DNA of 64,000 bases from WTFY01 sp011523795 (GCA_965207475.1 OZ242278.1:2076537-2140536); one strand, 5' to 3'; numbered from the stretch's first letter, positions 1 through 8,549 are shown. Numbers and translations: made by a program. The notes: generated by a model from the sequence alone, not told the origin.

Positions 1-111
1 GGAATTTGGATATACTATAGCCCTAGGACACCTGAAACTCCCAGGGCGAAACGGATTCGGCACAATGCCTAGGGCAGTAGGAACAGGTATCTCAGCGGGG
101 ACTAGCAGAAT

Positions 112-336
112 ATGGCGTTAGTAGAGTATGTCAGCATCACCAAGGCATCCAGGATTTCCGGGATTCCTGTCACCAAGATTTATCGCTTCATCCATGCGGG
201 TGAGCTTAAGGTGTATCAGCAAAACGACACGTATGAAATCAATATCCGGGACCTGATGAGAAAGAAGGCCAGGATGAAGGACCTGGAGTTGCTGGAGCCA
301 GCATTCATGAACTTCATTTCCAAGGTAGACAAGTAA
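112..336 (+). CDS. small helix-turn-helix DNA-binding protein (excisionase/AlpA-like)
   Basis: A 74-residue protein whose first 45 residues form a winged-helix/excisionase-type HTH: VSITKASRISGIPVTKIYRFI is followed by a basic wing and then NIRDLMRKKAR. Such proteins bind DNA as small regulators or recombination directionality factors. The start is the first ATG of the frame; the Shine-Dalgarno signal before it is poor. It converges on the flavin reductase gene on the opposite strand. The target is unknown, and no integrase or phage gene is visible beside it, so a regulatory role is only inferred. Confidence 0.6.
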   Translation: MALVEYVSITKASRISGIPVTKIYRFIHAGELKVYQQNDTYEINIRDLMRKKARMKDLELLEPAFMNFISKVDK

Positions 337-392
337 ACCGGGGATATCGCGCGCGCGTACTTGGGCTACATGGCTGGCGACCGGTTTTCCGC

Positions 393-875
393 CTAGGATT
401 CCAGTTTTCGAAATCCTCCTGCATGCCAGACGGTGGGCAGGCCGGTGCCGAGGGTAAGGTGCTCTACCTCGCCGACAAGAATTACATGGTCACCTCCCGG
501 GTAGACATGTTTCGTTCTGCACTCCAGGGAAACGGGGGTGTCCGGAAGAACCGGCAAGCCGACGCCACCTTCGATGAACTCATCGCCGGCAAACTTGTCA
601 CAGCCTTTCGTTGCAAATTTTATGGCCAGCTCCTCGTATTTCTCGTCGATAATGTTGACGGCAAACTGCTTCCCCGTATTGAAGGGTTTGAAGCAATCTG
701 CACTGTTTGCCAGGCATACGAGGATCAGTGGCGGGGAAAGGGAAAGCGAGGAGAAGGCAGAGGCAGTGAATCCGAACCTTTCTTCATTGACTGAAGTGGT
801 GACTATGGTGACACCGCTCGGGAACAGGCCCATGGCCTGCTTGAACTGGTCTGTGCTGACTGCATCGGTACTCAT
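393..875 (-). CDS. flavin reductase domain protein (FMN-binding split barrel)
   Basis: A 160-residue protein of the HpaC/DszD-like flavin reductase family, which reduces FMN or FAD with NAD(P)H and supplies it to a partner monooxygenase. Visible family features are the N-terminal FKQAMGLFPSGVTIVTT, then FTASAFSSLSLSPPLILVCL, and the C-terminal GGDHVILVGEVEHL. The start at 875 (MSTDAV) gives the normal family length; a longer frame upstream adds residues unlike the family. It is divergent from the sigma-54 regulator gene and preceded by a sigma-54 promoter match at 966-983. A partnership with the SfnG-like monooxygenase at 6275 is possible but inferred. Confidence 0.85.
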   Translation of the reverse strand: MSTDAVSTDQFKQAMGLFPSGVTIVTTSVNEERFGFTASAFSSLSLSPPLILVCLANSADCFKPFNTGKQFAVNIIDEKYEELAIKFATKGCDKFAGDEFIEGGVGLPVLPDTPVSLECRTKHVYPGGDHVILVGEVEHLTLGTGLPTVWHAGGFRKLES

Positions 876-965
876 AGCATTATTCGCCTGTGGAAATGGA
901 ACTGGTACTGGTACAAGGGTAACGGTTGCATGCAGGGTGCTCCTTTCTGCCTCTCTGTAGTGGCA

Positions 966-983
966 ATGCAACCAGTATACCAC
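966..983 (-). promoter_or_regulatory. sigma-54 (-24/-12) promoter candidate for the flavin reductase gene
   Basis: Read on the minus strand the site is TGGTATACTGGTTGCA. The GG and GC dinucleotides are exactly 10 bases apart and the -12 element TTGCA is a full match; the -24 half is TGGTAT rather than TGGCAC. It lies about 90 bases ahead of the flavin reductase start and inside the divergent region shared with an NtrC-type activator gene. Confidence 0.55.
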
Positions 984-1085
984 CAAGCGGGCGTATCTGT
1001 CTGAGCCTGCCAGGCGTACTGCACCCGGGTTTCCAGGTTTTCTGACGTATCATTTAGACACATTTCATGACATTTGCTTGTCTTT

Positions 1086-1116
1086 TTGACACAATTGGAA
1101 ATTCAGGCGGTATAAT
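1086..1116 (+). promoter_or_regulatory. sigma-70-type promoter candidate for the NtrC-type regulator
   Basis: A consensus -35 TTGACA (1086-1091) and consensus -10 TATAAT (1111-1116) are separated by 19 bases, slightly long. They sit 64 bases ahead of the regulator start codon at 1180. Confidence 0.5.
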
Positions 1117-1179
1117 AGGCTGATGGACAGGTCGGAACTCCCGGTACAGGGAGAGTGCCTGAGAAATGAGGAGGTGCAG

Positions 1180-2568
1180 ATGCAGATTTCGCACAAGATT
1201 CTGGTAGTGGAACACGATATCGAATTCGGCGAGTCGGTCACACAGTTGCTTGAAAAAGAAGGCATGACGGTAACTCATGTCAGGAAAGTATCAGAAGCCA
1301 TGCCCAGGCTGCACTCGGAGGACTTCGACCTGGTGTTGAGTGATCTCAAGCTCAGCGGGCAGACTGGGCTGGACTTGCTCAGGAAGATTCGCACATCGGG
1401 ACTGGAGTGCCCGAGAGTCATCATGACACACTACACGTCAATAAAATGTGCCGTACAGGCCTTACGCCTGGGTGCTGTCGACTACATACTCAAGCCGTTT
1501 TCAGACAAATACCTTATTCATGCAGTGACCCGGGCGATCAATGAACAGAGTATCCAGAAAGAGAATCGCCAGCTGAAACGGAATCTGCAAAATGCATTGC
1601 ACAACAGCACAGAGATCATTGGCGAGAGCCAGTCGGTACGGGAACTGAAAATCTTGTTGGACAGGGTTGGGCCGAGTGAGGCGACGGTACTCATCCAGGG
1701 GGAAAGTGGTACAGGAAAGGAGCTGGTCGCGATGGGGATCCATGAAGCGAGTCAGCGCTTTGACGGCAATTTTGTTCCGGTGAACTGTGGCGCCATACCG
1801 GCTGAGCTGATGGAATCCGAGTTCTTTGGACACGTGAAGGGGGCATTCACGGGTGCAGTTTCTTCAAAAGACGGCCTGATTCGTGAAGCACATGGAGGCA
1901 CGCTGTTTCTTGATGAAATTTCCGAACTCGCTCCGATGCTGCAGGTCAAATTGCTCAGGTTCATTCAGGACAGGGTCGTGCGTCCCATTGGTGATAGCCA
2001 GTCGTTCAAGGTGGATGTCCGCATCATCGCTGCAAGCAACAGGGATCTGCAAAAAGAGGTCGCTGCAGGCCGCATGCGTGAGGACCTGTATTACCGGTTG
2101 AACGTCATCCAGGTCCTGGTACCGCCTCTGCGTCAGCGGCTGGATGATATCGAGTTGCTGTTGAATTACTTCGTGAAACGATACAACCTGAAACTCGGCA
2201 GGAGAATCAGCCGGGTCAATGACAGTTTGTGCGAGTTCCTGAAGGATTATGACTGGCCGGGAAATGTGCGTGAACTCGAGAATTCAGTCGAGCGTGCAAT
2301 CATTCTGGCAAAGGGCGAGGAACTTGATATCGACGATTTCAAGCATATCAAAAGCAACGGGGCGAATGTCGCCATAAACGGCAATGGCCGCGAGAACTCA
2401 CTGACGCCCCTGTCTGTTGAAGAGTATATGAAGAGTATCGTGCTCGAATATCAGAATCAGTGCAGTGAAACGGAGCTGGCCAAAATGCTGGGAATTGGGC
2501 GCAAGGCCCTTTGGATGCGCCGCAACCGTTGGGGACTGTACCGGGAGAAGCCTAGAAAAGTTTCTTAG
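1180..2568 (+). CDS. sigma-54-dependent response regulator (NtrC family)
   Basis: A 462-residue three-domain activator. An N-terminal receiver (residues about 5-120) has the phospho-acceptor aspartate in LVLSDLKL and a conserved lysine in ILKPF. The AAA+ domain has Walker A GESGTGKE, the sigma-54 contact loop GAFTGA and an LFLDEI Walker B region. A Fis-type HTH ends the protein (ETELAKMLGIGRKALWMRR). The ATG at 1180 is chosen because GAGGAGG stands just upstream. No sensor kinase gene is adjacent. Sigma-54 promoter matches before the flanking flavin reductase and the substrate-binding protein genes make those likely targets, but this is inference. Confidence 0.92.
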   Translation: MQISHKILVVEHDIEFGESVTQLLEKEGMTVTHVRKVSEAMPRLHSEDFDLVLSDLKLSGQTGLDLLRKIRTSGLECPRVIMTHYTSIKCAVQALRLGAVDYILKPFSDKYLIHAVTRAINEQSIQKENRQLKRNLQNALHNSTEIIGESQSVRELKILLDRVGPSEATVLIQGESGTGKELVAMGIHEASQRFDGNFVPVNCGAIPAELMESEFFGHVKGAFTGAVSSKDGLIREAHGGTLFLDEISELAPMLQVKLLRFIQDRVVRPIGDSQSFKVDVRIIAASNRDLQKEVAAGRMREDLYYRLNVIQVLVPPLRQRLDDIELLLNYFVKRYNLKLGRRISRVNDSLCEFLKDYDWPGNVRELENSVERAIILAKGEELDIDDFKHIKSNGANVAINGNGRENSLTPLSVEEYMKSIVLEYQNQCSETELAKMLGIGRKALWMRRNRWGLYREKPRKVS

Positions 2569-2759
2569 GTACTCGCTCCGCCGCCGATTGTCCCCGGCTG
2601 TGGGCAGCTGTAACGGTCGTGTACCAGGGGGTTCAGGCCCGTTGACCAGTTCCTTGCTGCAATCTTCACCCTTGTTTCCAAACTGCCACGGCATGTATCG
2701 GATTGAAACACTTATTCCTGAAGACATGGTTGAATGTGGTACAAGCGGTAGGTTCACGA

Positions 2760-2777
2760 CTTGGTACGAGTTTTGCA
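2760..2777 (+). promoter_or_regulatory. sigma-54 (-24/-12) promoter candidate for the substrate-binding protein gene
   Basis: The sequence TTGGTACGAGTTTTGCAT matches the -24/-12 consensus well: GG (2763-2764) and GC (2775-2776) are 10 bases apart, -24 is TGGTACG and -12 is TTGCA. It lies in a 350-base gap after the NtrC-type regulator and about 140 bases ahead of the binding-protein start, which would leave a leader of roughly 130 bases. I see no gene in the rest of this gap. Confidence 0.65.
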
Positions 2778-2918
2778 TGAGTCTGATTGACTGGAGTCAT
2801 TATTAATTAGGGTATGTATTTGATGTTCGATACTGGCTCTTCTTAAGACTTTGGTGTTAAATGCCATTGGCTATATGCATATACCAGGAACAAATAACTC
2901 AAGTTGAGGAGTGACAAT

Positions 2919-4340
2919 ATGATACGAAAAAATATAAAACGGACGATTGTGTTGGCAATTTCCTTTACAGCTCTGCTGTTAGGTTCGTTGCCAGCCTTCT
3001 CGGAACAGATGTACATCCCGATACCAAGCTATCGAGTTGGCCCATACGCGGCTGGTGGAACTGGTTATTACGGGGGCATCCTCGATTACTACAACCTGAA
3101 GAACATTCGGGATGGAGGCGTAGGCGGTGTTCAGCTCATCTGGTCAGAGTGCGAAACGGAATACGCTGTAGAAAGAGGCGTGGAATGCTACAAGCGCATG
3201 AAGGACCGTGAAGGTGGTGCGCTGTTTTTCGATCCGCTCAGCGTGGGTATAGCAATTGCACTGAACGAAGTAGTGCGTGCGGACAAGATTCCCATGATCA
3301 CAGTGAATCACGGCATGAGTGAAACCATGGATGGCGAAGTCTTCCCTTATGTATTCCCGCTGGGAATGGGTGTTCCGGATGAGTACAACGCGACTGTACG
3401 TTTCATGGCTCATCTGGTGACAGGGGATAATCCCAACACGGTTGACCTGAAAGCAGCCATGTCTGGTAAGAAAGTGGTTACTTTGTTTCATGGTTCACCC
3501 TATGGAAGAAATGCACTTGAGTACATGGATGCAATGGGTGAGGAATATGGATTCGAGCACCATAAGATTGAGATACCGCATCCTGGTAACGAGCAGGGAT
3601 CTCAGTGGACGCGAATCCGCAAGCTGAAGCCTGACTTCGTGTTTCTGCGTGGTTGGGGCGTGATGAATCCGGTTGCAATTCAGGCAGCCGCCCGAATCGG
3701 GTTCCCGGTTGACCATCTGATTGGAAACATCTGGAGCAACTCTGACGAGGACGTACGGCCAGCCGGCAAGGCAGCGCATGGCTATCAGGCGATTACCACG
3801 CACCCCGCAGGAATCTTTACCAAGGTTCAGCAGGAGATAATTGACATCGTCTATGGAGATGGGAAAGGAGACCTGCAGGACAAAAGCCGTCTGGGTAGTG
3901 TGTATCACAACCTGGGCATAACGGCTGGAATCATGCACGTGGAAGCCATTATCAATGCGCAAAAACGATGGGGTAACAAAGCCTTGAATGCACGTCAGGT
4001 GCGCTGGGGTTTTGAGAACATCTATTTCGACGAGAAGCGTGTTGAGGAGTTGGGGGCCACCGGGTTGCTTGCACCAATGAAAGTGACGTGCAAGGACCAC
4101 ATCGGCGGTCATAACTCGAAGTTCCAGAAATACGATGTAGAAAAGAGGCAATGGGAAATCGTGACGCCGTGGATCAAGAGTCAAGCACCACCGGAAATGC
4201 TGTACAGCTTGGCTGAAATCTACAGATCAGAAAACAAGATCGAAAAGCGTGACTGCAATAACCCCGATGATCGTGACAACTGGACATTGGAAGGTGAACA
4301 GCCTCCGGTACCTGAAGGAGTGAGTACTTGGAGCAGCTAA
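2919..4340 (+). CDS. ABC transporter substrate-binding protein, branched-chain amino acid (LivK-like) type
   Basis: A 473-residue periplasmic protein with a signal peptide: a basic start (MIRKNIKR), a hydrophobic stretch and cleavage likely after PAFS. It belongs to the Leu/Ile/Val-binding type-1 periplasmic family, which captures amino acids, amides, urea or small organic acids for an ABC importer. GAGGAG lies 7 bases before the ATG at 2919. No permease or ATPase gene is next to it, whereas the livGHMF set at 33143-36889 lacks a binding protein, so the two may work together. A sigma-54 promoter match precedes it and a terminator hairpin follows. Confidence 0.85.
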   Translation: MIRKNIKRTIVLAISFTALLLGSLPAFSEQMYIPIPSYRVGPYAAGGTGYYGGILDYYNLKNIRDGGVGGVQLIWSECETEYAVERGVECYKRMKDREGGALFFDPLSVGIAIALNEVVRADKIPMITVNHGMSETMDGEVFPYVFPLGMGVPDEYNATVRFMAHLVTGDNPNTVDLKAAMSGKKVVTLFHGSPYGRNALEYMDAMGEEYGFEHHKIEIPHPGNEQGSQWTRIRKLKPDFVFLRGWGVMNPVAIQAAARIGFPVDHLIGNIWSNSDEDVRPAGKAAHGYQAITTHPAGIFTKVQQEIIDIVYGDGKGDLQDKSRLGSVYHNLGITAGIMHVEAIINAQKRWGNKALNARQVRWGFENIYFDEKRVEELGATGLLAPMKVTCKDHIGGHNSKFQKYDVEKRQWEIVTPWIKSQAPPEMLYSLAEIYRSENKIEKRDCNNPDDRDNWTLEGEQPPVPEGVSTWSS

Positions 4341-4389
4341 CGATCAAACAAATGATCATGAGAGTTAGTAAATGTTGATTATTGCGAAA

Positions 4390-4429
4390 ATAGCCGGATA
4401 CAAGGATGTGGTCCGGCTATATTTGTTCT
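4390..4429 (+). terminator. intrinsic terminator after the binding-protein gene
   Basis: A 9-bp stem (ATAGCCGGA at 4390-4398 with TCCGGCTAT at 4412-4420) is followed by a T-rich stretch. It lies 50 bases after the stop codon and separates this gene from ribBA. Confidence 0.7.
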
Positions 4430-4528
4430 AATCTGGACTAGTTTGAATGATCGTCTCGAGAACCCTGATTCAATACATGCGTGAGGTTATGGCCGCAGAG
4501 CTTGTCTGATAATTCTGAGTTTTTAACG

Positions 4529-5770
4529 ATGCCTAAGTGGGAACCCATCAGCTTTAACACGATTTCAGAAGCGCTTGTTGAATTGCGTCGGGGAAATCTC
4601 GTGATCGTGGTAGATGATGAAAATCGTGAAAACGAGGGTGATTTTGTCGGAGCGGCGGAAAAGTGTACGCCTGAGATGATCAATTTCATGGCTGCTCAGG
4701 GGCGCGGACTCATTTGTGCAGCGATCACCGAGCAGCGAACCGAAGAAATCGGTCTGGACCTGATGGTGCCCAAGGATGAAAACAATGCGTTACACGCCAC
4801 ACCCTTTACGGTATCGGTAGATTTAAAACACGGTACGACTACGGGAATTTCGACCGCAGATCGGGCAAAGACTGTCAAGGCGCTGTCTGACCCGCAAATA
4901 ACCAAAGAGGATTTTGCACGGCCTGGCCATGTATTTCCACTCAAGTCAACGGAAGGAGGGGTTTTTCAGAGAGAGGGTCATACCGAGGCGGCTACGGACC
5001 TGATGGGGCTGGCCGGCTTGCGAAAGGCTGGTGTGCTGTGTGAAATCCTGAAAGAGGATGGCACCATGGCAAGGCTGCCTGACCTGGTGGAGATTGCAAA
5101 GCAGCACAACCTGAAGATCATCACGATCAGGGAGCTGATCCGCTACAGGCTTCGCATGGAGTCCAGGGTAGAGCGCGTGGTCACTGTCCAGCTCCCGACA
5201 CGGAGCGGCGAATTCGAATTGATAGCGTTCCGTGACAACTTCACTCATCGGGAACACATGGCCTTGGTAAAGGGTTCGTGGAGCCAAGATGAAGATGTGC
5301 TTGTCAGAATCCACTCCGAGTGCCTTACTGGAGATGTATTCCACTCGGCACGGTGTGACTGCGGGGACCAGCTAGAGATTGCCATGCAACTTGTACAGGA
5401 AAAGGAATGCGGTGTGGTGCTGTATATGAGGGAAGAAGGCCGGGGCATTGGTTTGGTCAGCAAACTCAAAGCCTATTCCTTGCAGGAATGCGGGTTTGAC
5501 ACGGTTCAGGCAAATCGTGCGCTGGGATTTGATGCGGATCAAAGGGATCATTCGGTAGCCGCCCATATGCTTCATGCCCTACATGTGAAGCGTGTTCAGT
5601 TATTGACGAACAACCCAAACAAGTGCAGCTGGCTGGAGAATTATGGAATAAAGCTGGTGAAGCGTATTCCCATCCTGTCTTCTAGCACCCCGAATAAGTT
5701 GGGCAAGGACTACATGAAGGTAAAAAGGGAGAAGCTGGGCCATATAATTGCTATAGATAAAGAGAAGTAG
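4529..5770 (+). CDS. ribBA: fused 3,4-dihydroxy-2-butanone-4-phosphate synthase / GTP cyclohydrolase II
   Basis: A 413-residue bifunctional riboflavin-synthesis enzyme. The N-terminal half is RibB-like (VVDDENRENEGDF and the FTVSVD/TTGIS region). The C-terminal half is RibA-like, with the zinc cysteines in ECLTGDVFHSARCDCGDQ and the GTP-binding REEGRGIGL motif. RibB makes the four-carbon unit from ribulose 5-phosphate; RibA opens GTP. The ATG at 4529 gives a normal RibB N-terminus, although an in-frame start lies upstream. I see no FMN riboswitch in the leader. It stands among flavin-dependent genes, so supplying FMN to that pathway is a reasonable inference. Confidence 0.93.
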   Translation: MPKWEPISFNTISEALVELRRGNLVIVVDDENRENEGDFVGAAEKCTPEMINFMAAQGRGLICAAITEQRTEEIGLDLMVPKDENNALHATPFTVSVDLKHGTTTGISTADRAKTVKALSDPQITKEDFARPGHVFPLKSTEGGVFQREGHTEAATDLMGLAGLRKAGVLCEILKEDGTMARLPDLVEIAKQHNLKIITIRELIRYRLRMESRVERVVTVQLPTRSGEFELIAFRDNFTHREHMALVKGSWSQDEDVLVRIHSECLTGDVFHSARCDCGDQLEIAMQLVQEKECGVVLYMREEGRGIGLVSKLKAYSLQECGFDTVQANRALGFDADQRDHSVAAHMLHALHVKRVQLLTNNPNKCSWLENYGIKLVKRIPILSSSTPNKLGKDYMKVKREKLGHIIAIDKEK

Positions 5771-5883
5771 TTGGAGTATGAGTTACCTGTTCGCACTGCA
5801 GCAGACAATGCATAGTGCAGGGAGCTGAAATTAATTATACTTAGTGCCGTTTTTTATTTTAGTGATTATGAGGAGGCTGACAG

Positions 5884-6072
5884 ATGAGTACTCAAGGTGA
5901 ATTTGGTCTGAAGGACGTAACAGCACAAATGATCAAGACTGTTCGCAAGGAAACGCGTGCAGGTACCATAGATTGCAGGGATGCGCTGATTGAAAGCCAG
6001 GGAGATACGGACAAGGCAATAGAGATACTGAAGCAAAAAGGGATAGGAACACCTAAGAAAGTCTGGGTCTGA
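5884..6072 (+). CDS. stand-alone EF-Ts N-terminal (UBA-like) domain protein
   Basis: A 62-residue protein that closely resembles only the first domain of elongation factor Ts: TAQMIKTVRKETRAGTIDC, then ALIESQGDTDKAIEILKQKG. In full EF-Ts this UBA-like domain contacts EF-Tu; the nucleotide-exchange core and dimerisation domain are absent here. A good Shine-Dalgarno (GAGGAGGCTGACAG) precedes the ATG, so it looks expressed rather than a relic. It lies between ribBA and the SfnG-like gene. A dedicated small EF-Tu-binding protein or a recruited helical domain are both possible; the function is unknown. Confidence 0.75.
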   Translation: MSTQGEFGLKDVTAQMIKTVRKETRAGTIDCRDALIESQGDTDKAIEILKQKGIGTPKKVWV

Positions 6073-6274
6073 ACAACGCAGGTGTCTTATGGGTTCTCAG
6101 GAGTTTACAAGGGACTGGATTAGCTTCATTTTGGCAGTAGCAGGCTAGCAGGCTTTGGCCGTCTGGCAGCAGACTGGGTGATTGAACCTGGTCATGCGCG
6201 TGGCGGCAGGCCGGTAAACTAAACAGATGAAAAGTGCAACAGCTTATCGACTAACAAGTGAAATGAGGTGAAAT

Positions 6275-7447
6275 ATGGCGAAATTTCCAAGACTATTACC
6301 AAATTCTGAGAATCCGCTGAAACCTTCTGCCTGGGTGGAATCGGATCAGGTTGAATTTGCGTACTGGGTGCCAAACATTTCCGGAGGTTTGGTCATTACG
6401 ACCCTGCCCATGGATACTGACTGGACACCGGAAGCAAACATCAAATATGCAAAGGATGCTGAAGCCTCTGGCTTTGCGACCGCGCTGGCACAAACGCGCT
6501 GGTTTGCAAGTTATGGCGCGGACCATCAGCACGAGGCCTTTACCATTGCAAATGTAATCCTGCAGCACACCGAGAAACTGGAGGTTATCACTGCATGTCA
6601 TCCGGGGCTATGGCACCCAGCCATTGTCGCCAAGATGCAAGCCTCCCTGGATTGCTGCACACAAGGGCGTACATCCATCAATATTGTAAGCGGCTGGTTC
6701 AAGGGCGAGTACACGGGATATGGATTGCCATGGCTTGAACATACTGAGCGATACCGCAGGTCTGAAGAGTTCATCCGCATCATGAAAGGGATGTGGACTG
6801 AAGAAGAGTTCACATTCTATGGTGACTTTTATCAGATCAATGGTGCGCCTATGCTGCCCAAGCCACTGCACCGAATCGTGGTGTTCCAGGGAGGAAATTC
6901 CAAGGATGCCAGAAGGATGGCAGGCCGGGTTACCGACGTGCTGTTCATGAACGGTAACACCAATAAAGGTTTCAAGGAGATTATGGATGATTCCAGGGCT
7001 GCTGCAGTTGAGTCAGGCCGTGATCCTAGTGAAATCAACTTCGGATGTAACGGATTCTGCATAGTCCGTGACACGATGGAAGAGGCCACTGAAACCCTGC
7101 GTGACATTATCGTCAACGCGGATGTTGAAGCTGTGAAGGGCTTCGGCGAGGCAGTCAAGCAGGCTGGTCGTTCTTCCAAGGAAGGGGAAGGTATGTGGGC
7201 GAACTCTTCTTTCGAAGACCTGGTGCAATATAATGACGGCTTCAAGACCGGCCTTATCGGTACGCCTGAGTCAGTTGCAGACCGGATCATTGAGCTCAAG
7301 CAGCTTGGTATCAAGGTTATTCTCACCGGTTACTTGCATTACAACTGGGAGCTGAAGCAATTCGGTGAGAAGGTCATTCCGCTGGTTCGCGAAAAAGAAG
7401 AAGACCTGCGCAAAGGCAGAACTGTTGGCAAGAAAAAGTCAGCGTAA
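6275..7447 (+). CDS. sfnG: SfnG-like FMNH2-dependent (LLM-class) monooxygenase
   Basis: A 390-residue luciferase-like TIM-barrel flavin monooxygenase. Stretches such as FAYWVPNISGGLV, INIVSGWFKGEY, SSFEDLVQYNDGF and GFGEAVKQAG match my recollection of dimethyl-sulfone monooxygenase SfnG, which converts dimethyl sulfone to methanesulfinate using FMNH2 from a separate reductase. The MsuE-like reductase at 7906 and the flavin reductase at 393 are candidate partners. It has a slightly longer N-terminus and a basic C-terminal tail (GRTVGKKKSA). RutA and SsuD are related families but fit less well. The exact substrate is inferred. The 200 bases before it hold only a weak sigma-54-like site. Confidence 0.8.
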   Translation: MAKFPRLLPNSENPLKPSAWVESDQVEFAYWVPNISGGLVITTLPMDTDWTPEANIKYAKDAEASGFATALAQTRWFASYGADHQHEAFTIANVILQHTEKLEVITACHPGLWHPAIVAKMQASLDCCTQGRTSINIVSGWFKGEYTGYGLPWLEHTERYRRSEEFIRIMKGMWTEEEFTFYGDFYQINGAPMLPKPLHRIVVFQGGNSKDARRMAGRVTDVLFMNGNTNKGFKEIMDDSRAAAVESGRDPSEINFGCNGFCIVRDTMEEATETLRDIIVNADVEAVKGFGEAVKQAGRSSKEGEGMWANSSFEDLVQYNDGFKTGLIGTPESVADRIIELKQLGIKVILTGYLHYNWELKQFGEKVIPLVREKEEDLRKGRTVGKKKSA

Positions 7448-7468
7448 TCCTGCCTAGGTTTCCAACCG

Positions 7469-7503
7469 GGAGCCACGGTTAACTCACAATCGTGGCTCCT
7501 ATG
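7469..7503 (+). terminator. terminator-like hairpin after the SfnG-like gene
   Basis: A 9-bp perfect stem (GGAGCCACG at 7469-7477, CGTGGCTCC at 7491-7499) with a 13-base loop lies 20 bases after the stop codon. There is little of a T-tract, so termination efficiency is uncertain. Confidence 0.5.
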
Positions 7504-7600
7504 TGGGCTAAAATCCAGTTCGATGCCAGGACTGTACATGCATCCGGTCGGGGTGTCTGTATCGAGTCTGGTGTAACGGGCTTGCAGGAGAACCTGCTTG

Positions 7601-7806
7601 ACTGCTTGGCGTATCGGGAGGACTGAGCCGCAAAATTCTGATTGCAATCAACAGTTACTACTCGGAACCGGGTTTGGCAGATAAGGAATCCTGGAACAGC
7701 ATGATCAGCCGGGTCGCGCGATTGTGAACTTTGTGAGGATCATCCCGCATGACAAACTGGGAATAGTGGGGCTCCGGGGTCATTCGTACTAAGGAAATTG
7801 TTGATA
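7601..7806 (+). pseudogene. decayed, internally deleted copy of the downstream FMN reductase gene
   Basis: Bases 7601-7650 match the 5' end of the intact gene at 7911-7960 with a few changes. From 7651 the sequence jumps to match the 3' end of that gene (8334 onward, ending with the GACAAACTG region). About 370 bases of the middle are missing, and further substitutions and small indels break the frame. It is a partial tandem duplicate of the MsuE-like gene 300 bases upstream of the functional copy. It explains most of the otherwise gene-free gap 7448-7905. Confidence 0.85.
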
Positions 7807-7905
7807 ATTTCCGCTTGAATGTGGGTTGAGTTCGGTACACCATACTCAGTCGGGGACGAAAACAGGCTAGAGACAAGTGCATTAGAATTCGTTTGAGGTA
7901 TACAA

Positions 7906-8502
7906 ATGAAACTGCTTGGCGTATCGGGAGGACTGAGTCGCAAGACTCTGATTGCAATCAAGAAGGCGCTGGATTTTGCCAAGCGTTATGACAATACCGT
8001 TGAAACGGAAGCGATCAGCCTCAACGAGTATGATATCCAGTTCTGTGATGCGAGGGATCCGGACAAGTATGAAGGTGATGCGAGGCTTATCATCGACAAA
8101 TTTGTTGAAGCGGATGCCCTGTTGCTTGGCACACCCATGTACCGAGGTACTTACACTGGGCTGCTGAAAAACATGTTTGACCTGATTCCCAATGCCGCGC
8201 TGTTGGGCAAGCCGGTTGGGATGATTGCAACGGGCGGAAGTGACCATCACTATCTTGCACTGGAGCATGAAATGAAACCTTTACTGGGGTTTTTCTATGC
8301 ACACGTGATACCGGGTAGCGTCTATGCCAACAACAGCCACTACTCGGAATCAGATCTGGTGGATGAAGGGATCCTGGAACAGCTTGATCAGTTGGGTCGT
8401 GCGATTGTAAACTTTGCCAGGATCATCCCGGATGACAAACTGAGCATAGTGGGCCCCTTGGGTCCATCTATACAAAGAAAGTCATTGAAAAAACCTGGTT
8501 AA
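7906..8502 (+). CDS. NAD(P)H-dependent FMN reductase (SsuE/MsuE-like)
   Basis: A 198-residue flavodoxin-fold protein of the NADPH-dependent FMN reductase family. Features are the N-terminal LLGVSGGLSRKT phosphate loop, ALLLGTPMYRGTYTGLLKNMFD in the middle, and the KPVGMIATGGSDHH loop. These enzymes hand reduced FMN to two-component sulfonate or sulfone monooxygenases, which fits the SfnG-like gene upstream. A broken copy of this gene lies just upstream. Whether it is SsuE, MsuE or another subtype cannot be decided by eye. Confidence 0.85.
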   Translation: MKLLGVSGGLSRKTLIAIKKALDFAKRYDNTVETEAISLNEYDIQFCDARDPDKYEGDARLIIDKFVEADALLLGTPMYRGTYTGLLKNMFDLIPNAALLGKPVGMIATGGSDHHYLALEHEMKPLLGFFYAHVIPGSVYANNSHYSESDLVDEGILEQLDQLGRAIVNFARIIPDDKLSIVGPLGPSIQRKSLKKPG

Positions 8503-8549
8503 ACACTAGTTGTACCTGTAAAACCTATCGCAAGGAGAGAATTGAAAAG

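Noticed and set aside
4341..4528. FMN riboswitch before ribBA
   Set aside because: I looked for the conserved AGGG/GGTG-type elements and paired stems; only the terminator of the previous gene is present.
6073..6274. Sigma-54 promoter before the SfnG-like gene
   Set aside because: TTGGCCGTCTGGCAGC has the right GG-GC spacing, but the -12 half is CAGC instead of TTGC and the -24 half is weak.
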